DNA from: Nocardioides pini
GTDB lineage: Bacteria > Actinomycetota > Actinomycetes > Propionibacteriales > Nocardioidaceae
Reading direction: 5' to 3'
NCBI RefSeq assembly: GCF_026712185.1
Contig: NZ_JAPPUX010000001.1
Span: forward strand, 930,001 to 994,000
DNA: 64,000 nt
Below the pieces are notes generated by a model. The model was not told the origin of the DNA. It saw nothing but the letters and a program-made list of their open reading frames with translations, and did no database searches. Shown here in pieces: positions 52,181 to 61,057 of the stretch (positions are counted from its first letter, which is position 1; each line of letters begins with the position of its first letter). Made by a program: the position numbers and the translations under genes.

Positions 52181-52462
52181 TCAGTGTGCTGCGCGCATGT
52201 CCAGGCGTTGGTCATCCAGGAGCGGCGCCCCCTCGGCACGCAGGTGCTCGAGCGCTGTCCCGTCATGGCACGTCGCCGGTCGTCCGTCCGCATGCACCAC
52301 TCGCCACCACGCCACGGCGTCCCCATGTAACGCCATGACCCTGCCGACCTGGCGCGGCCCACCGCGACCGACCTCGCGGGCGAGGGCGCCGTACGTCGTC
52401 ACGCGTCCCGGGGGCACCTCCTCGACCTTGGCGAGCACTGCCTCGACGTACTCCTCATCCAT
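52181..52462 (-). CDS. Alkyltransferase-like protein (ATL, MGMT family)
   Basis: A 93-residue protein of the O6-alkylguanine-DNA methyltransferase DNA-binding domain. PPGRVTTYGALAREVG and RQVGRVMA give the helix-turn-helix and arginine finger; the alkyl-acceptor PCHR is replaced by WWRVV, so it cannot accept alkyl groups. ATLs flag alkylated bases for nucleotide excision repair. ATG 52462 is eight bases after GAGGAG; the GTG at 52471 overlaps the DUF488 stop. It is coupled to the DUF488 gene. Confidence 0.88.
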   Translation of the reverse strand: MDEEYVEAVLAKVEEVPPGRVTTYGALAREVGRGGPRQVGRVMALHGDAVAWWRVVHADGRPATCHDGTALEHLRAEGAPLLDDQRLDMRAAH

Positions 52463-52467
52463 CAGGA

Positions 52468-53010
52468 TCACTCCTCAGCTGCCGCGTCGTAGCGCAAGAG
52501 ACCGTCTGCCACCCGGACTCCTGCGGACGGCTCGTGCGGGGTGGTGCGGCCGTCGTGAGCGAGGTGCGCGACGTCGATGCCCCGCAGCAGAGCGGCCGCG
52601 TCTGCGACAAGGCGCCGGTGACAACGCCACCACACGCTCTCGCTGCACATGATGGCGGTCGTCCGGTGCGCGGCCACGTCCATGGCCAAGTCGTCCAGCG
52701 CGGTCAGGAACTCCGGGGTGCGAGTGTGTGCGGCGTACGCGCGGAACGCCTCGACACGCCACCAGCGGTCCGCGTCGGGGTCGTCCTCGGACGTGAGCCG
52801 GCGCCTACCGCCCAACCGCTGCTCCCAGCGGTAGTGGAAACCGGCATCGGGAAGCCATTGCGCCATGGCTTCAGTGCTGACATCTGGGTTGTGTCGGCTG
52901 CCGGGGAAACGCCGCACGTCGACCACCAGTGCGACGTGGGCATCCGTGAAGAGCGCAGACAGCCCGGAGCGGTCGAGCGTGCCGTGCCCCACCGTGAGCA
53001 GACGCCCCAT
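52468..53010 (-). CDS. DUF488-family protein
   Basis: A 180-residue protein. The N-terminal strand LLTVGHGTLD, LVVDVRRFPGSRHNPDVS, the FHYRWEQRLGGRR block and TAIMCSESVWWRCHRRLVAD (CSE-x(4)-CHR) are the hallmarks of DUF488. The cysteine motif suggests a nucleotide or base-binding role, but none is proven. ATG 53010 starts at the family N-terminus; an ATG at 53031 is also in frame. Its stop overlaps the GTG of the ATL gene, linking it to DNA-alkylation damage by context. Confidence 0.85.
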   Translation of the reverse strand: MGRLLTVGHGTLDRSGLSALFTDAHVALVVDVRRFPGSRHNPDVSTEAMAQWLPDAGFHYRWEQRLGGRRRLTSEDDPDADRWWRVEAFRAYAAHTRTPEFLTALDDLAMDVAAHRTTAIMCSESVWWRCHRRLVADAAALLRGIDVAHLAHDGRTTPHEPSAGVRVADGLLRYDAAAEE

Positions 53011-53031
53011 CCCGCCCCTTTCGTCTCCCAT

Positions 53032-53595
53032 GCCGTGACGCCCGCGGTTCCCAGGCGATACCTGACTTCTTGGCTCTGAACGGCGACGCTGCCGCCATCA
53101 GGAGCGACGCCACTGCAGGACCACTTCATCATGTCGCTCCCCGCCGTCGCGAGGAACGTGGGGAAGTGCCAGTCGATGCCTTCGCAGGCCGTGTTCGGCA
53201 GGACCGTCGCCAACTGCGACGGTCAACACGTTGCGGAAGAGCTGGCGGCCCTTGCGACGCGCCATCCGGAGGGCGACGTAGACGTCAGCGCAGTCGGGTT
53301 CATCCACCTCAACGACCTCCAGAACTGCCCGGTGGCGAGCAGCCCCTGTGGCCGCAGCATCGTGAGCCTCGAGGAAGTGTTCAAGGCTGTCGTCGAGGCC
53401 CTGCGTCCTGTGCGAGGGTGAGGTCCGCGCCGCCAGGTGAAGGCGGTGACAGGGAACAGGTGACGAGCGCACCCGTGACGGAAGGGTTGCACACCCGCCA
53501 GGACGCGAACTTCGCGTCGGGCCGCTCGCCCGAGGTACCCGTCAGCGGGAGGGTGCCCGGGGCCTCGGTGCTCGTTGCATCTGGGACACGCGCGG
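53032..53595. other. Intergenic region of about 560 bases
   Basis: No confident gene. The best frame is 53131-53421 on the plus strand (96 codons, starts MSLPAVARNVGKCQSM), with no recognised domain and no ribosome site; the opposite strand offers overlapping low-complexity frames. It may be a degraded gene between DUF488 and the ABC transporter. Confidence 0.4.
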
Positions 53596-54300
53596 TCAAG
53601 CGACGAGATCCGCGTCCCGGACGAGAGCGAGGTGACCGTCGACCATGGCGTAGGTAGAGGTCAGGCGCGGGAGGATCCGTTGATCGTGGGTGACAAGGAG
53701 CGTGGCGGTCGCGTGCTCTCCGGTGAGCCGGAGCAGGAGGTCGATGATCTGGGTGCCGCGTTCCTGATCGAGAGCGCTGGTGGGCTCGTCGACGATGAGG
53801 ACGGATGGCTCGTGCATGAGCGCGCGGGCGATGTTGACGCGCTGGCGCTGACCTCCGGAGAGTTGTGCGGGTCGCTTGTCGGCGTCGGCGGCGAGGCCGA
53901 CGGCGTCGAGAAGGTTCCGGGCTCGGTTCCGGGTGGCGGCGCGTGCGGCGCGGCGGCTGCGTTGGGTGGTGAGCTCGTTCATGACGAGGAGCTGCTCGTA
54001 GGCGGTCAGGGACGCGAGCAGGTTCGACTGCTGGAACACGAGCCCGACCTTGGTGCGCCGCAGCTCCGCTAGTTCAGTGAGGCTCAGGTTGGTCGCATTG
54101 ATGCCGTCGATGGTGACCGTGCCGCGGTCCGGACTGATGAGGGTGGAGGCGACGGCGAGCAGGCTGGACTTGCCGGATCCGGACGGGCCGGTGAGGCCGA
54201 CGACGGTGCCGGCGTTCACCCGCAGGCTGGCGTCGTCGACAGCGGTGATGCGTGAGGTGCCGTCGGGGTAGGTCAGGGTGATGTTGGCGAGATCGATCAT
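53596..54300 (-). CDS. ABC transporter ATP-binding protein (LolD/MacB type)
   Basis: A 234-residue ATPase. Walker A GPSGSGKSS is at residues 39-47, the Q-loop is VFQQSNLLASLTAYEQ, the signature is LSGGQRQRVNIARAL, Walker B is LIVDEPTSALD and the H-loop is LLVTHD. The form is that of FtsE/LolD/MacB-type importers-extruders paired with FtsX-fold permeases. ATG 54300 overlaps the stop of the upstream permease (ATGA). Because that permease is truncated, the transporter may no longer work. Confidence 0.9.
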   Translation of the reverse strand: MIDLANITLTYPDGTSRITAVDDASLRVNAGTVVGLTGPSGSGKSSLLAVASTLISPDRGTVTIDGINATNLSLTELAELRRTKVGLVFQQSNLLASLTAYEQLLVMNELTTQRSRRAARAATRNRARNLLDAVGLAADADKRPAQLSGGQRQRVNIARALMHEPSVLIVDEPTSALDQERGTQIIDLLLRLTGEHATATLLVTHDQRILPRLTSTYAMVDGHLALVRDADLVA

Positions 54301-54875
54301 CGGTTGCTCCCAAGGGCGGTCAGGGGGTCGGTGCGGGTGATGGAGCGGGTGGCGATTGCGGCCCCGGCGAGCCCGAGGGCGGTCATGATGAGTCCGGGCA
54401 GCACGGTGGTCAGCGGGCTGAGGACGAAGGGCAGCGCGTTCCCCGCGGCGACGCCGAGCAGCGAGGTGACGGCGATGCCTGTGGTGACCCCGAGGGCGAG
54501 GACGACGGCGGCTTGGCCGAGGGCGTCGAAGGTGAGCATCCGGTTGGTTGCTCCAAGCGCCTTGAGGACAGCGACATCGGGTTGACGCTGAATGCTCCAG
54601 ACGGTGAAGAACGCGCCGACGACGAGCGCGGAGATGCCGAACAGCATCCCGACCATGAGCAGCAGCGAGCCGATCTCGGACTTGAACGACTCGAGTGCGG
54701 CCAGCGACGACAGCACTCCCGTGGACGTGGTGCCGGCATCGGTGTCGGCCGCCGTGTAGTCGACGTCGGGCCCGGATACCCCCAGGACGGTCGCGAACGG
54801 GGGCTGGCCGCCGGGCGGGGTGGCGAGGTTGCGCCAGTCGTCGAGGTCTGCGTACACGACCGGCAGCGCGACCAT
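54297..54875 (-). pseudogene. FtsX-fold ABC permease, N-terminally truncated
   Basis: The 192 residues cover only the C-terminal half of a MacB/FtsX-type permease: part of the extracytoplasmic domain (WRNLATPPGGQPPFATVLG), then three membrane helices (LLLMVGMLFGISALVVGAFF, ALGQAAVVLALGVTTGIAV, LTTVLPGLIMTALGLAGAA) and the ending ITRTDPLTALGSNR. The first membrane helix and much of the periplasmic domain are missing, and the hemerythrin gene begins within 24 bases. A deletion or insertion junction is therefore at about 54876-54898. The 3' end is still coupled to the ATPase gene. Confidence 0.75.
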
Positions 54876-54898
54876 CCAGGCGGAGGTGGCTCACGTGC

Positions 54899-55579
54899 TC
54901 AGGTCGCGATGCCCACCTTCGCGGCGTACCGGCGGAACGCGCGGTCGGCGGCGAGTCGCAGCCACACGCGGACCGGCAGGGGAGCCTTGGCCAGGTCCGC
55001 AGCGACGACCTCAGGGTCGCCGACGTGGCGCATGATCCCGAACGCCGTGGGCAGGAAGCCGAATGGGATCTTGCGCAGGCCGCGCTCGCCGAGCTCCGCC
55101 CACTCCGCCTCGCTGACCGAGCGCGCCGCGAGCGGCAGCAGGTGCCGCTCCTCGGCGGCCATGTGCTCGGTGAGTGCTTCGACGAGCGCCTCGACCGCTG
55201 CAGCGAGCCGGTCGCGCTCGACAGCCGTGGCTCCGGCGCGCCAGCGGGGGAGCAGCTCAGCCGTCTGCTCGAGGTGGTCATGGATCTGCGCGTGCTGGCT
55301 CTCCATCAGGTGCACCACGGGGGCGAGCTCCTCCGGCACCCGCTCCAGCAACCGGGGCCACAGCAGCTCGTCCTCGCTCGTGTGGTGGCCCTCCAGGACC
55401 TGCAGGATCGTCTCGACGTGGCTGGCCACGACCGTCGCGCGGCGTACGTCGCCGGGCGCGACTCCCCGGACGAGGGACGGCGCGGGCAGCAGGCTCCAGC
55501 GGAACGCGTCGTGGGCCATGATCATGCCGCGCACGTCCGTGAGGCCGGGGCCGTGCAGGGCGGCGTCGGTGGTGCTCAT
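54899..55579 (-). CDS. Hemerythrin-domain protein
   Basis: A 226-residue protein. The hemerythrin four-helix bundle has AHDAFR, EGHHTSEDELLWPRL, LMESQHAQIHDHLEQT and LTEHMAAEERHLLPLA, which supply the His/Glu di-iron ligands. A further ~75-residue helical C-terminus (GLRKIPFGFLPTAFGIMRHV) extends beyond it, as in several actinobacterial proteins that respond to oxygen, NO or peroxide. ATG 55579 has GAAGGAG upstream. It is divergent from the BTAD regulator, 131 bases between starts. Confidence 0.88.
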   Translation of the reverse strand: MSTTDAALHGPGLTDVRGMIMAHDAFRWSLLPAPSLVRGVAPGDVRRATVVASHVETILQVLEGHHTSEDELLWPRLLERVPEELAPVVHLMESQHAQIHDHLEQTAELLPRWRAGATAVERDRLAAAVEALVEALTEHMAAEERHLLPLAARSVSEAEWAELGERGLRKIPFGFLPTAFGIMRHVGDPEVVAADLAKAPLPVRVWLRLAADRAFRRYAAKVGIAT

Positions 55580-55710
55580 CGGTGCTCCTTCGGGTCGGTT
55601 CTGTCGATGTCACCACTGTGCGGCGTCGTTCTTGGCCGGTTCTTGGAACCGTCTTGGAGGGCCGGCAGATCACCATCCGTGCGGTGAGATCGGCCTCTAG
55701 GGTGTGCGCC

Positions 55711-58700
55711 ATGGAGTGGAGGGTGCTCGGACAGCTGGAGGTCAGCGCCGGTTCCGCCCCACTCGACCTCGGCGGTGCCAAGCAGCGGGCCGTGCTCGCG
55801 GTCCTGCTCGCCGCCGGTGGCAGGACCGTCTCGGTGGACCGGTTGCTGGACGAGGTCTGGGGCGGGCAACCTCCGCCGAAGGTGATGGCCTCGTTGCAGA
55901 GCTACGTGGCCAACCTGCGCCGCACCCTCGAGGCGGACCGTCCGGCCCGCTCGCCGGCCACCCTCCTCGTGACGCGACCCCCCGGTTATGCGCTCCTGGC
56001 TGAACCGGAGGACGTCGACGCGATTGTCTTCGAGCGTCGGGCCGCGACGGGGCACGCCCTTCTCGCCGCAGACCCCGATGCCGCCGCAGCCGAGCTCGAG
56101 GCGGCACTCGGACTGTGGCGCGGGGAGGCGTACGCCGACTGCCCCCCGGCGCCCTCCGTCGTCGCCGAGGCCAGCCGGCTGGACGCGCTCCGCCTGCTGG
56201 CGACCGAGGATCGCTGGCAGGCGGAGATCGACCGTGGGAACCACGCGGTCGCCGTCGCGCCGCTGGAGGTGCTGGTGTCGGCGCACCCGCTGCGTGAGCG
56301 GGCGTGGGGCCTGCTCGCGCTGGCTCTGTACCGGTGCCAGCGCCAGGGGGAGGCGCTGCAGGCGCTGGCCAGGGCCCGCGCGATGCTGGTCGACGAGCTC
56401 GGTGTCGACCCGAGCCCGCAGCTGCGCGACCTCGAGGCGGCGCTGCTGCGCCAGGACCCTTCGGTGGCCGTGCCGACCGGTGCTCGGCTGACGGCAGGCA
56501 CGGCCGGTCGTCAGGAGGCGCCGCCAGCGCCTCGTGGTCTCGTCGGTCGGGTCAACGCGCTCGCCAGCGTGACCGGCGCGATCGTGGAGGCTGTCGAGGG
56601 TCGTGGGCGTCTCGTCCTGGTCACCGGAGAGGCGGGCATCGGCAAGACCCGGATGGCCCAAGCGGTCGTCTCGACGGCGGAGGCGCTCGGGCTGGGGTCG
56701 CGTTGGGGCCGCTGTGACGAGGGTGGCACGGCGCCTGCCTTGTGGCCGTGGACCCAGGTCCTGCCGGGGCTGGTCGAGGAGGGCCTGGAGCCGTTCGGCC
56801 TCGCGGAGCGGGCACTGGCGATGCTGCGGAACGCCCGACCGATGCTCGTCGTGCTCGACGACCTGCACTGGGCCGACGCCGACTCCTTGCGCCTGCTGCG
56901 GCGCATCGCCCCCGCGCTCCCCGAGCTGCCCGTCGTCGTGCTGGCCACCCTGCGCGACTCCGAGGCCGACTGGGGCCCGGCGGTTGCCGACGCCCTCGGT
57001 GACCTGGCTCGGGTCGAGCCCCTCCGGCTGCCGCTGGTCGGCCTCACCGCCGAGGAGGTCAGCACCTACCTCGAAGGTCGGTCGGACGCCGACGTCCCCC
57101 ACGACGTGGCCCGCGCGTTGCGCGATCGCACCGAGGGGAACCCCTTCTACATAGCCCAGCTCGTCGACCTGCTGGCCCGCGAGAACCGACTCGGCGACGT
57201 GGCCGCCGTGGACAAGCTCGAGGTGCCGGACGGTGTGCGCGACGTCGTACGCCGTCGGCTCGCCCAGCTGCCCGACCACGCACGGTCGCTGCTCGCGACA
57301 GGTGCCGTCGTGGGCCGTTCGTTCGACGTCGACGTCGTCGAGGTGGCCGGCGACCTGGACGACCCGGCGGCAGTGGACGAGGGTCTCGAGGCCGCGCTGC
57401 TGTCAGGGCTGGTGATCGAGGAGTCGTCGGGCTCGTACCGCTTCGTGCACGCACTGGTGCAGGAGGCCCTGTACGCCGGAATCCCGGGACCACGGCGTGT
57501 GCGGCGCCATGCGGCGGTCGCCCACGCCCTGGCCGACCTGAGACCCGATGCGGTGAACACCCACGCGGCGGAGATCGCCGAGCACCACGCGCGGGCGGGG
57601 GTCGGCCATGCGCGTGCCAGCTGGGAGTGGGCGGCACGAGCGGCGGCGCAGGCGCGCCGAGGAGCCGCACCTGAGGAGGCCGCACGCTGGCTCGGGCTGG
57701 CCGTGACCGCGGTCGACCGGGACCGGACCGCCACCGCTGCCGAGCGGCACGGGCTCGTGGTCGCTCACGTCAGGGCGCTGATCCGGGCCGGGCAGGTCGC
57801 CGAGGCGTGGGAGCGAGCGGTTGTCCGCGCCGGGGAGGTCCTCGACGTCGGTGACGCCGCCGCGAGCGCCGAGCTCGCGGTCTCGGTGACCACGACGGTG
57901 TGGAACTGGCGTCCCTACGGCTCGGTCGACAGCCGTGCGGTCGCCCTTCTCGAACGACTCCGCCACGAGCTGCCGGAGGACCTTCCCGTGCTCCGCGCCC
58001 GTGTTATCGCCACGCTCGCCCTGGAGCTGTACTGGGTGGACGCGCTGCGCTCCCGCGAGCTCACCGCTGCTGCGCTCGCCCTGGTGCCGACCGACGTGCT
58101 CGACCCTGCCGAGGTGTCCGACGTGCTCGAGGTCGCGCACGCCAGCCTCATGCACGTCGACCAGGCGCGGGACCGGCTCGACGTCGCCGAGAGGCTGCTC
58201 GGCCGTGCACGTGCCGGTGGCGACCGCGAGCTCGAGGCCCGTGCCTTCCTGATGCGCGGGTCCGACCGGGTCGCCCTCGGTCACTTCGCGGACGGGTGGT
58301 CCGACTACGCCGAGGCCGGTGAGCTGGCGCGCGCCCAGGGCCAGCCGGTCGTCGACGTGATCCTGCGGTACGCCGAGGTCCTGCGCCCGATGGCCGAGGG
58401 CCGGTCCGGCGACGCCGAGCGGCTGCTCGCCGAGGTAGTCGCACTGCACCGGCGTACGACGATCGTGTCGGGCGACGTGCTGGAGTCGCTCCTCCAGCTC
58501 AACATCGACCTCGTCTACGGCGGACCGGAGCGATGGGCGCGCGCCGAGCAACTGGTCGGCCACCTGCCGCCCGGACCGCTCGACGAGCTGCGCGCCCTGG
58601 TGCTGCAGCGCGCCGGCCGGGATGCCGAGGTGCCTGGCCTCCTCGGAGCATGGGCGGACCAGCGGCCGGTGGACGACGACTTCCTGTGGCTCTTCACCAC

Positions 58701-59073
58701 CGCCCACCGCGCCGAGATCTGGTCCAGGCTCGGCGATCCCGTGGCGGCGGGCGAGCTGCGCGACCTGCTGCTGCCCCATCGCGGGCTGCCGGTGTGGGTC
58801 GGCACGGGGATAGGGCTCGCCGGTTTCACCGACCACTACCTCGGGCTGCTCGCCCGATCGCTGGGCGACCTCGACGGCGCAGTCGCCGACCTGGAGAAGG
58901 CCCGTGACCTGGCCGCGCGCGAGGGCATGGCGGCGTTCGAGGTGCTGACCACCCACGAGCTCGCACGGACCCGGGCACAGCGCGGTCGTGCCGGTGACGC
59001 GGCTGGCGCGGCGCTGCTCGCGGCGGAGGCCGCGTCCCGGGCGAGCCGCATCGGCCTGGTCCTGCCCCGGTGA
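55711..59073 (+). CDS. BTAD/AAA (SARP-LAL-like) transcriptional regulator
   Basis: A 1120-residue regulator. The N-terminal OmpR-type winged helix (WRVLGQLEVSAG ... LLDEVWGGQPPPKVM) is followed by a bacterial transcriptional activation domain (about 100-250), a STAND-type ATPase with Walker A GEAGIGKTR near 309-317 and Walker B MLVVLDDLHWADAD near 378, and a long TPR-like helical region. No C-terminal LuxR helix-turn-helix is seen. Such proteins activate specialised metabolism or stress genes, but no cluster is adjacent. ATG 55711 is seven bases after TAGGGT (55698-55703), probably leaderless. Confidence 0.88.
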   Translation: MEWRVLGQLEVSAGSAPLDLGGAKQRAVLAVLLAAGGRTVSVDRLLDEVWGGQPPPKVMASLQSYVANLRRTLEADRPARSPATLLVTRPPGYALLAEPEDVDAIVFERRAATGHALLAADPDAAAAELEAALGLWRGEAYADCPPAPSVVAEASRLDALRLLATEDRWQAEIDRGNHAVAVAPLEVLVSAHPLRERAWGLLALALYRCQRQGEALQALARARAMLVDELGVDPSPQLRDLEAALLRQDPSVAVPTGARLTAGTAGRQEAPPAPRGLVGRVNALASVTGAIVEAVEGRGRLVLVTGEAGIGKTRMAQAVVSTAEALGLGSRWGRCDEGGTAPALWPWTQVLPGLVEEGLEPFGLAERALAMLRNARPMLVVLDDLHWADADSLRLLRRIAPALPELPVVVLATLRDSEADWGPAVADALGDLARVEPLRLPLVGLTAEEVSTYLEGRSDADVPHDVARALRDRTEGNPFYIAQLVDLLARENRLGDVAAVDKLEVPDGVRDVVRRRLAQLPDHARSLLATGAVVGRSFDVDVVEVAGDLDDPAAVDEGLEAALLSGLVIEESSGSYRFVHALVQEALYAGIPGPRRVRRHAAVAHALADLRPDAVNTHAAEIAEHHARAGVGHARASWEWAARAAAQARRGAAPEEAARWLGLAVTAVDRDRTATAAERHGLVVAHVRALIRAGQVAEAWERAVVRAGEVLDVGDAAASAELAVSVTTTVWNWRPYGSVDSRAVALLERLRHELPEDLPVLRARVIATLALELYWVDALRSRELTAAALALVPTDVLDPAEVSDVLEVAHASLMHVDQARDRLDVAERLLGRARAGGDRELEARAFLMRGSDRVALGHFADGWSDYAEAGELARAQGQPVVDVILRYAEVLRPMAEGRSGDAERLLAEVVALHRRTTIVSGDVLESLLQLNIDLVYGGPERWARAEQLVGHLPPGPLDELRALVLQRAGRDAEVPGLLGAWADQRPVDDDFLWLFTTAHRAEIWSRLGDPVAAGELRDLLLPHRGLPVWVGTGIGLAGFTDHYLGLLARSLGDLDGAVADLEKARDLAAREGMAAFEVLTTHELARTRAQRGRAGDAAGAALLAAEAASRASRIGLVLPR

Positions 59074-59232
59074 GCACTGTCGCAAGACATCAGCGACAAC
59101 GGACCGGACGACCACCAGATCCCCACCTGGAAACGACGGACTGACCTACGTGTGCGAGCCGGGGGGTCCCTACGGTCTGACTGTGGGGGCCCTTCGCACG
59201 CGCGCGACCAACTCGGTGTTCGACCAGGCCGC

Positions 59233-59667
59233 TCAGCGCGGCGGCCGGTCCGTCCCTGTCCGCGCTCGCGTGCCGCGCGATCCGGTGACCTCCGGCCATG
59301 CCAGGCACACCAGCGTGGCTCTTGCGATCCCGAACAGCCAGGGAACGGGTAGGGCGAAACCGATCCAGAAGACTGCCTCCAGCGGCAGCAGTCCCAGGTT
59401 CAGCACGGCGCCCGCCTTGCGCGCCTGCCACAGCAGCCAGCCCGACCAGGTCGCGGTCAGCACGAGGCCGGAGTAGGTCAGGAGCAGGATGGCGACGCTG
59501 TGGTCCGACAACCGGGAGGACCAAGGGCCGGCGTACATGTCGAACAGGCCCCACAGCGAGGGAAGTCTGCCCTCGTCGGTGAGGAAGATCGCGACTGGCA
59601 CGGCCGGGACCCCGAACATGGCGGCATACGCCCATGTCGCCAGCGCTGCCCTCCGAGACGTGGTCAT
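59233..59667 (-). CDS. Four-span membrane protein
   Basis: A 144-residue protein with membrane segments ALATWAYAAMFGVPAVPVAIF, SVAILLLTYSGLVLTATWSGW, LLPLEAVFWIGFALPVPWLFG and a short last one, and a basic C-terminal tail. ATG 59667 overlaps the stop of the upstream small gene (ATGA), so it is the last gene of a small membrane-protein operon. No family is recognised. Confidence 0.65.
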   Translation of the reverse strand: MTTSRRAALATWAYAAMFGVPAVPVAIFLTDEGRLPSLWGLFDMYAGPWSSRLSDHSVAILLLTYSGLVLTATWSGWLLWQARKAGAVLNLGLLPLEAVFWIGFALPVPWLFGIARATLVCLAWPEVTGSRGTRARTGTDRPPR

Positions 59668-59912
59668 CGACGTGGTTCCCGCTCCGAGCCCTCCACCAGC
59701 ATCGCCAGCCCGAGGGCCATGACGGCGAGGGCGTAGACGCCGACGGCGACCGGGAGCGCCGGGGTGAACTGCAGAGGCATCATGGCGATCATCCACACTC
59801 CGAGGCCGAGCGGCGTGTAGCAGCGCCAGCCCGCCCAGACCCCACCCCGTAGCGTCGCCGTGCCGGCCATGATCAGGCCGATCGCGGTGAGCAGAGTGCC
59901 GATGCTAAGCAC
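59664..59912 (-). CDS. Small membrane protein
   Basis: An 82-residue protein with three membrane segments: IGTLLTAIGLIMAGTATLRGG, YTPLGLGVWMIAMMPLQF and LPVAVGVYALAVMALGLAML. It overlaps the 3' part of the gene at 59873-60163 in another frame and lacks its own ribosome site, so it may be the displaced C-terminal half of that gene after a frameshift. It is coupled to the following gene. Confidence 0.55.
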   Translation of the reverse strand: MLSIGTLLTAIGLIMAGTATLRGGVWAGWRCYTPLGLGVWMIAMMPLQFTPALPVAVGVYALAVMALGLAMLVEGSEREPRR

Positions 59913-60163
59913 GACATCACCGCGACGGAGATCGGGTCATCGAGAGCAGCGTCATACCCGACCAGCGACAACCCATGGGCGATGACGTAGGACAGCTGAT
60001 CGTCGGACACCGGGGAGCTGTTGCGATGGGCCGCCGTGATCAGGGCGCCGTCGCCCTGGACGCCGCCAGCGACGATCGCGAGCAGGCCCGCTCCCGCGGT
60101 GGAGCGCAGAGCTGGGCCAGCAGGCTGGTTCGCGGCGGTCGGTTGCGTGGAGTGGGTCGTCAT
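59873..60163 (-). CDS. Membrane protein N-terminal part, possible frameshift
   Basis: A 96-residue product with a first hydrophobic segment (AGAGLLAIVAGGVQGDGALI) and then SPVSDDQLSYVIAHGLSLVGY. ATG 60163 has a very good AGGAGG site, so it is a real gene start. The last ~15 residues (MSCLASALCSPRSA) look non-native, while the next frame continues with hydrophobic helices (59664-59912). One intact ~165-residue membrane protein with a frameshift near 59890 would explain both. Confidence 0.5.
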   Translation of the reverse strand: MTTHSTQPTAANQPAGPALRSTAGAGLLAIVAGGVQGDGALITAAHRNSSPVSDDQLSYVIAHGLSLVGYDAALDDPISVAVMSCLASALCSPRSA

Positions 60164-60394
60164 GGTGGTCCTCCTGGACGGCGCGCTGCGTACCGCCGAC
60201 GCTAGCGGGCCCGGCCCGGACGCACATGAGGGAAACCACCCGTGTGGGCACTCAACAGGCTCGGCCGGGCTCGTGAGCAGTACGCGGGGGGAGCCGTGTC
60301 AGACGCTGTGAACAGCTGCGTCGCCATCATCGAGGGCTGCACCGAGCTGCTCCACCCCGCGACCATCCTCTGCGCCCGTGTCGCCGGGCCGCCG

Positions 60395-60970
60395 TCAGGC
60401 AGCCGCGCTGGGCACCGACGTGGACACCAGGCGCTTGGCCGCCGCCTTGGCTGCGTGGGCGGCTTCGGGGTCTGCGGCGAGGGCGCCGTCCGAGAGGCCG
60501 CCGTCGAGCAGCAGGGCCAGGGTGCGGGCGAGGGTGTCGGGGTCGTCAGCGCTCGCCCGTGCGGCGAGGTCGCGCAGCCACGCGAGGACCGCCTGCTTGT
60601 GGGCGACCGTGCGCGCGTGCACCGGGGTGCCCGGCGCGGCCTCGGCTGCCGCGTTGATGAACGCGCAGCCCCGGTATCCCTCACGTCGGCAGGCCGTGTC
60701 GAGTGCGTCGAAGAGTCCGACGAGCTGATCGGCCGGCTCGGGCCCGGCGGCCTCGGCGGCCTCGTGGAGCTGGCCGGTCCAGATCCCGTCGACCTTGTCC
60801 AGGTAGGCGAGCACGAGCTCGTCCTTGGCGGGGAAGTGCTTGTAGAAGGTCGCTTTCGCCACGCCGGACTCGCTGATGATCAGGTCCACGCCGACAGCGC
60901 GGATGCCGCGTGCGTAGAACAGCCGGAAGGCGGTGTTGAGGATGCGGTCGCGGGCGGAAGCGGTGGTCAC
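60395..60970 (-). CDS. TetR-family repressor
   Basis: A 191-residue repressor. The helix-turn-helix is RDRILNTAFRLFYARGIRAV then ISESGVAKATFYKHFPAKDE; the C-terminal domain is of the TetR_C type with ACRREGYRGCAFINAAAE. GTG 60970 is six bases after TACCAT, likely leaderless. It is divergent from the F420-reductase-like gene, and two nearly identical palindromes (60982-60995 and 61017-61030) lie between them, so it probably represses both directions. Confidence 0.9.
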   Translation of the reverse strand: MTTASARDRILNTAFRLFYARGIRAVGVDLIISESGVAKATFYKHFPAKDELVLAYLDKVDGIWTGQLHEAAEAAGPEPADQLVGLFDALDTACRREGYRGCAFINAAAEAAPGTPVHARTVAHKQAVLAWLRDLAARASADDPDTLARTLALLLDGGLSDGALAADPEAAHAAKAAAKRLVSTSVPSAAA

Positions 60971-60981
60971 CCCTTGATGGT

Positions 60982-60995
60982 AGACAGGTCTGTCT
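60982..60995. promoter_or_regulatory. TetR operator 1
   Basis: AGACAG-GT-CTGTCT is a 6+6 inverted repeat beginning at the TetR -10-like box. It is one base different from operator 2, 35 bases away. Confidence 0.7.
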
Positions 60996-61016
60996 GCTAG
61001 CGTCCACCCTGATGGC

Positions 61017-61030
61017 AGACAGATCTGTCT
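61017..61030. promoter_or_regulatory. TetR operator 2
   Basis: AGACAGATCTGTCT is a perfect 14-base palindrome located 28 bases before the start of the F420-reductase-like gene. Confidence 0.75.
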
Positions 61031-61057
61031 ACCCACCGATCCCCGAAGGATTCCTCG

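Noticed and set aside
53131..53421. A 96-codon plus-strand frame between DUF488 and the ABC transporter
   Set aside because: No ribosome site, no recognisable domain and overlapping equally long frames on the other strand.
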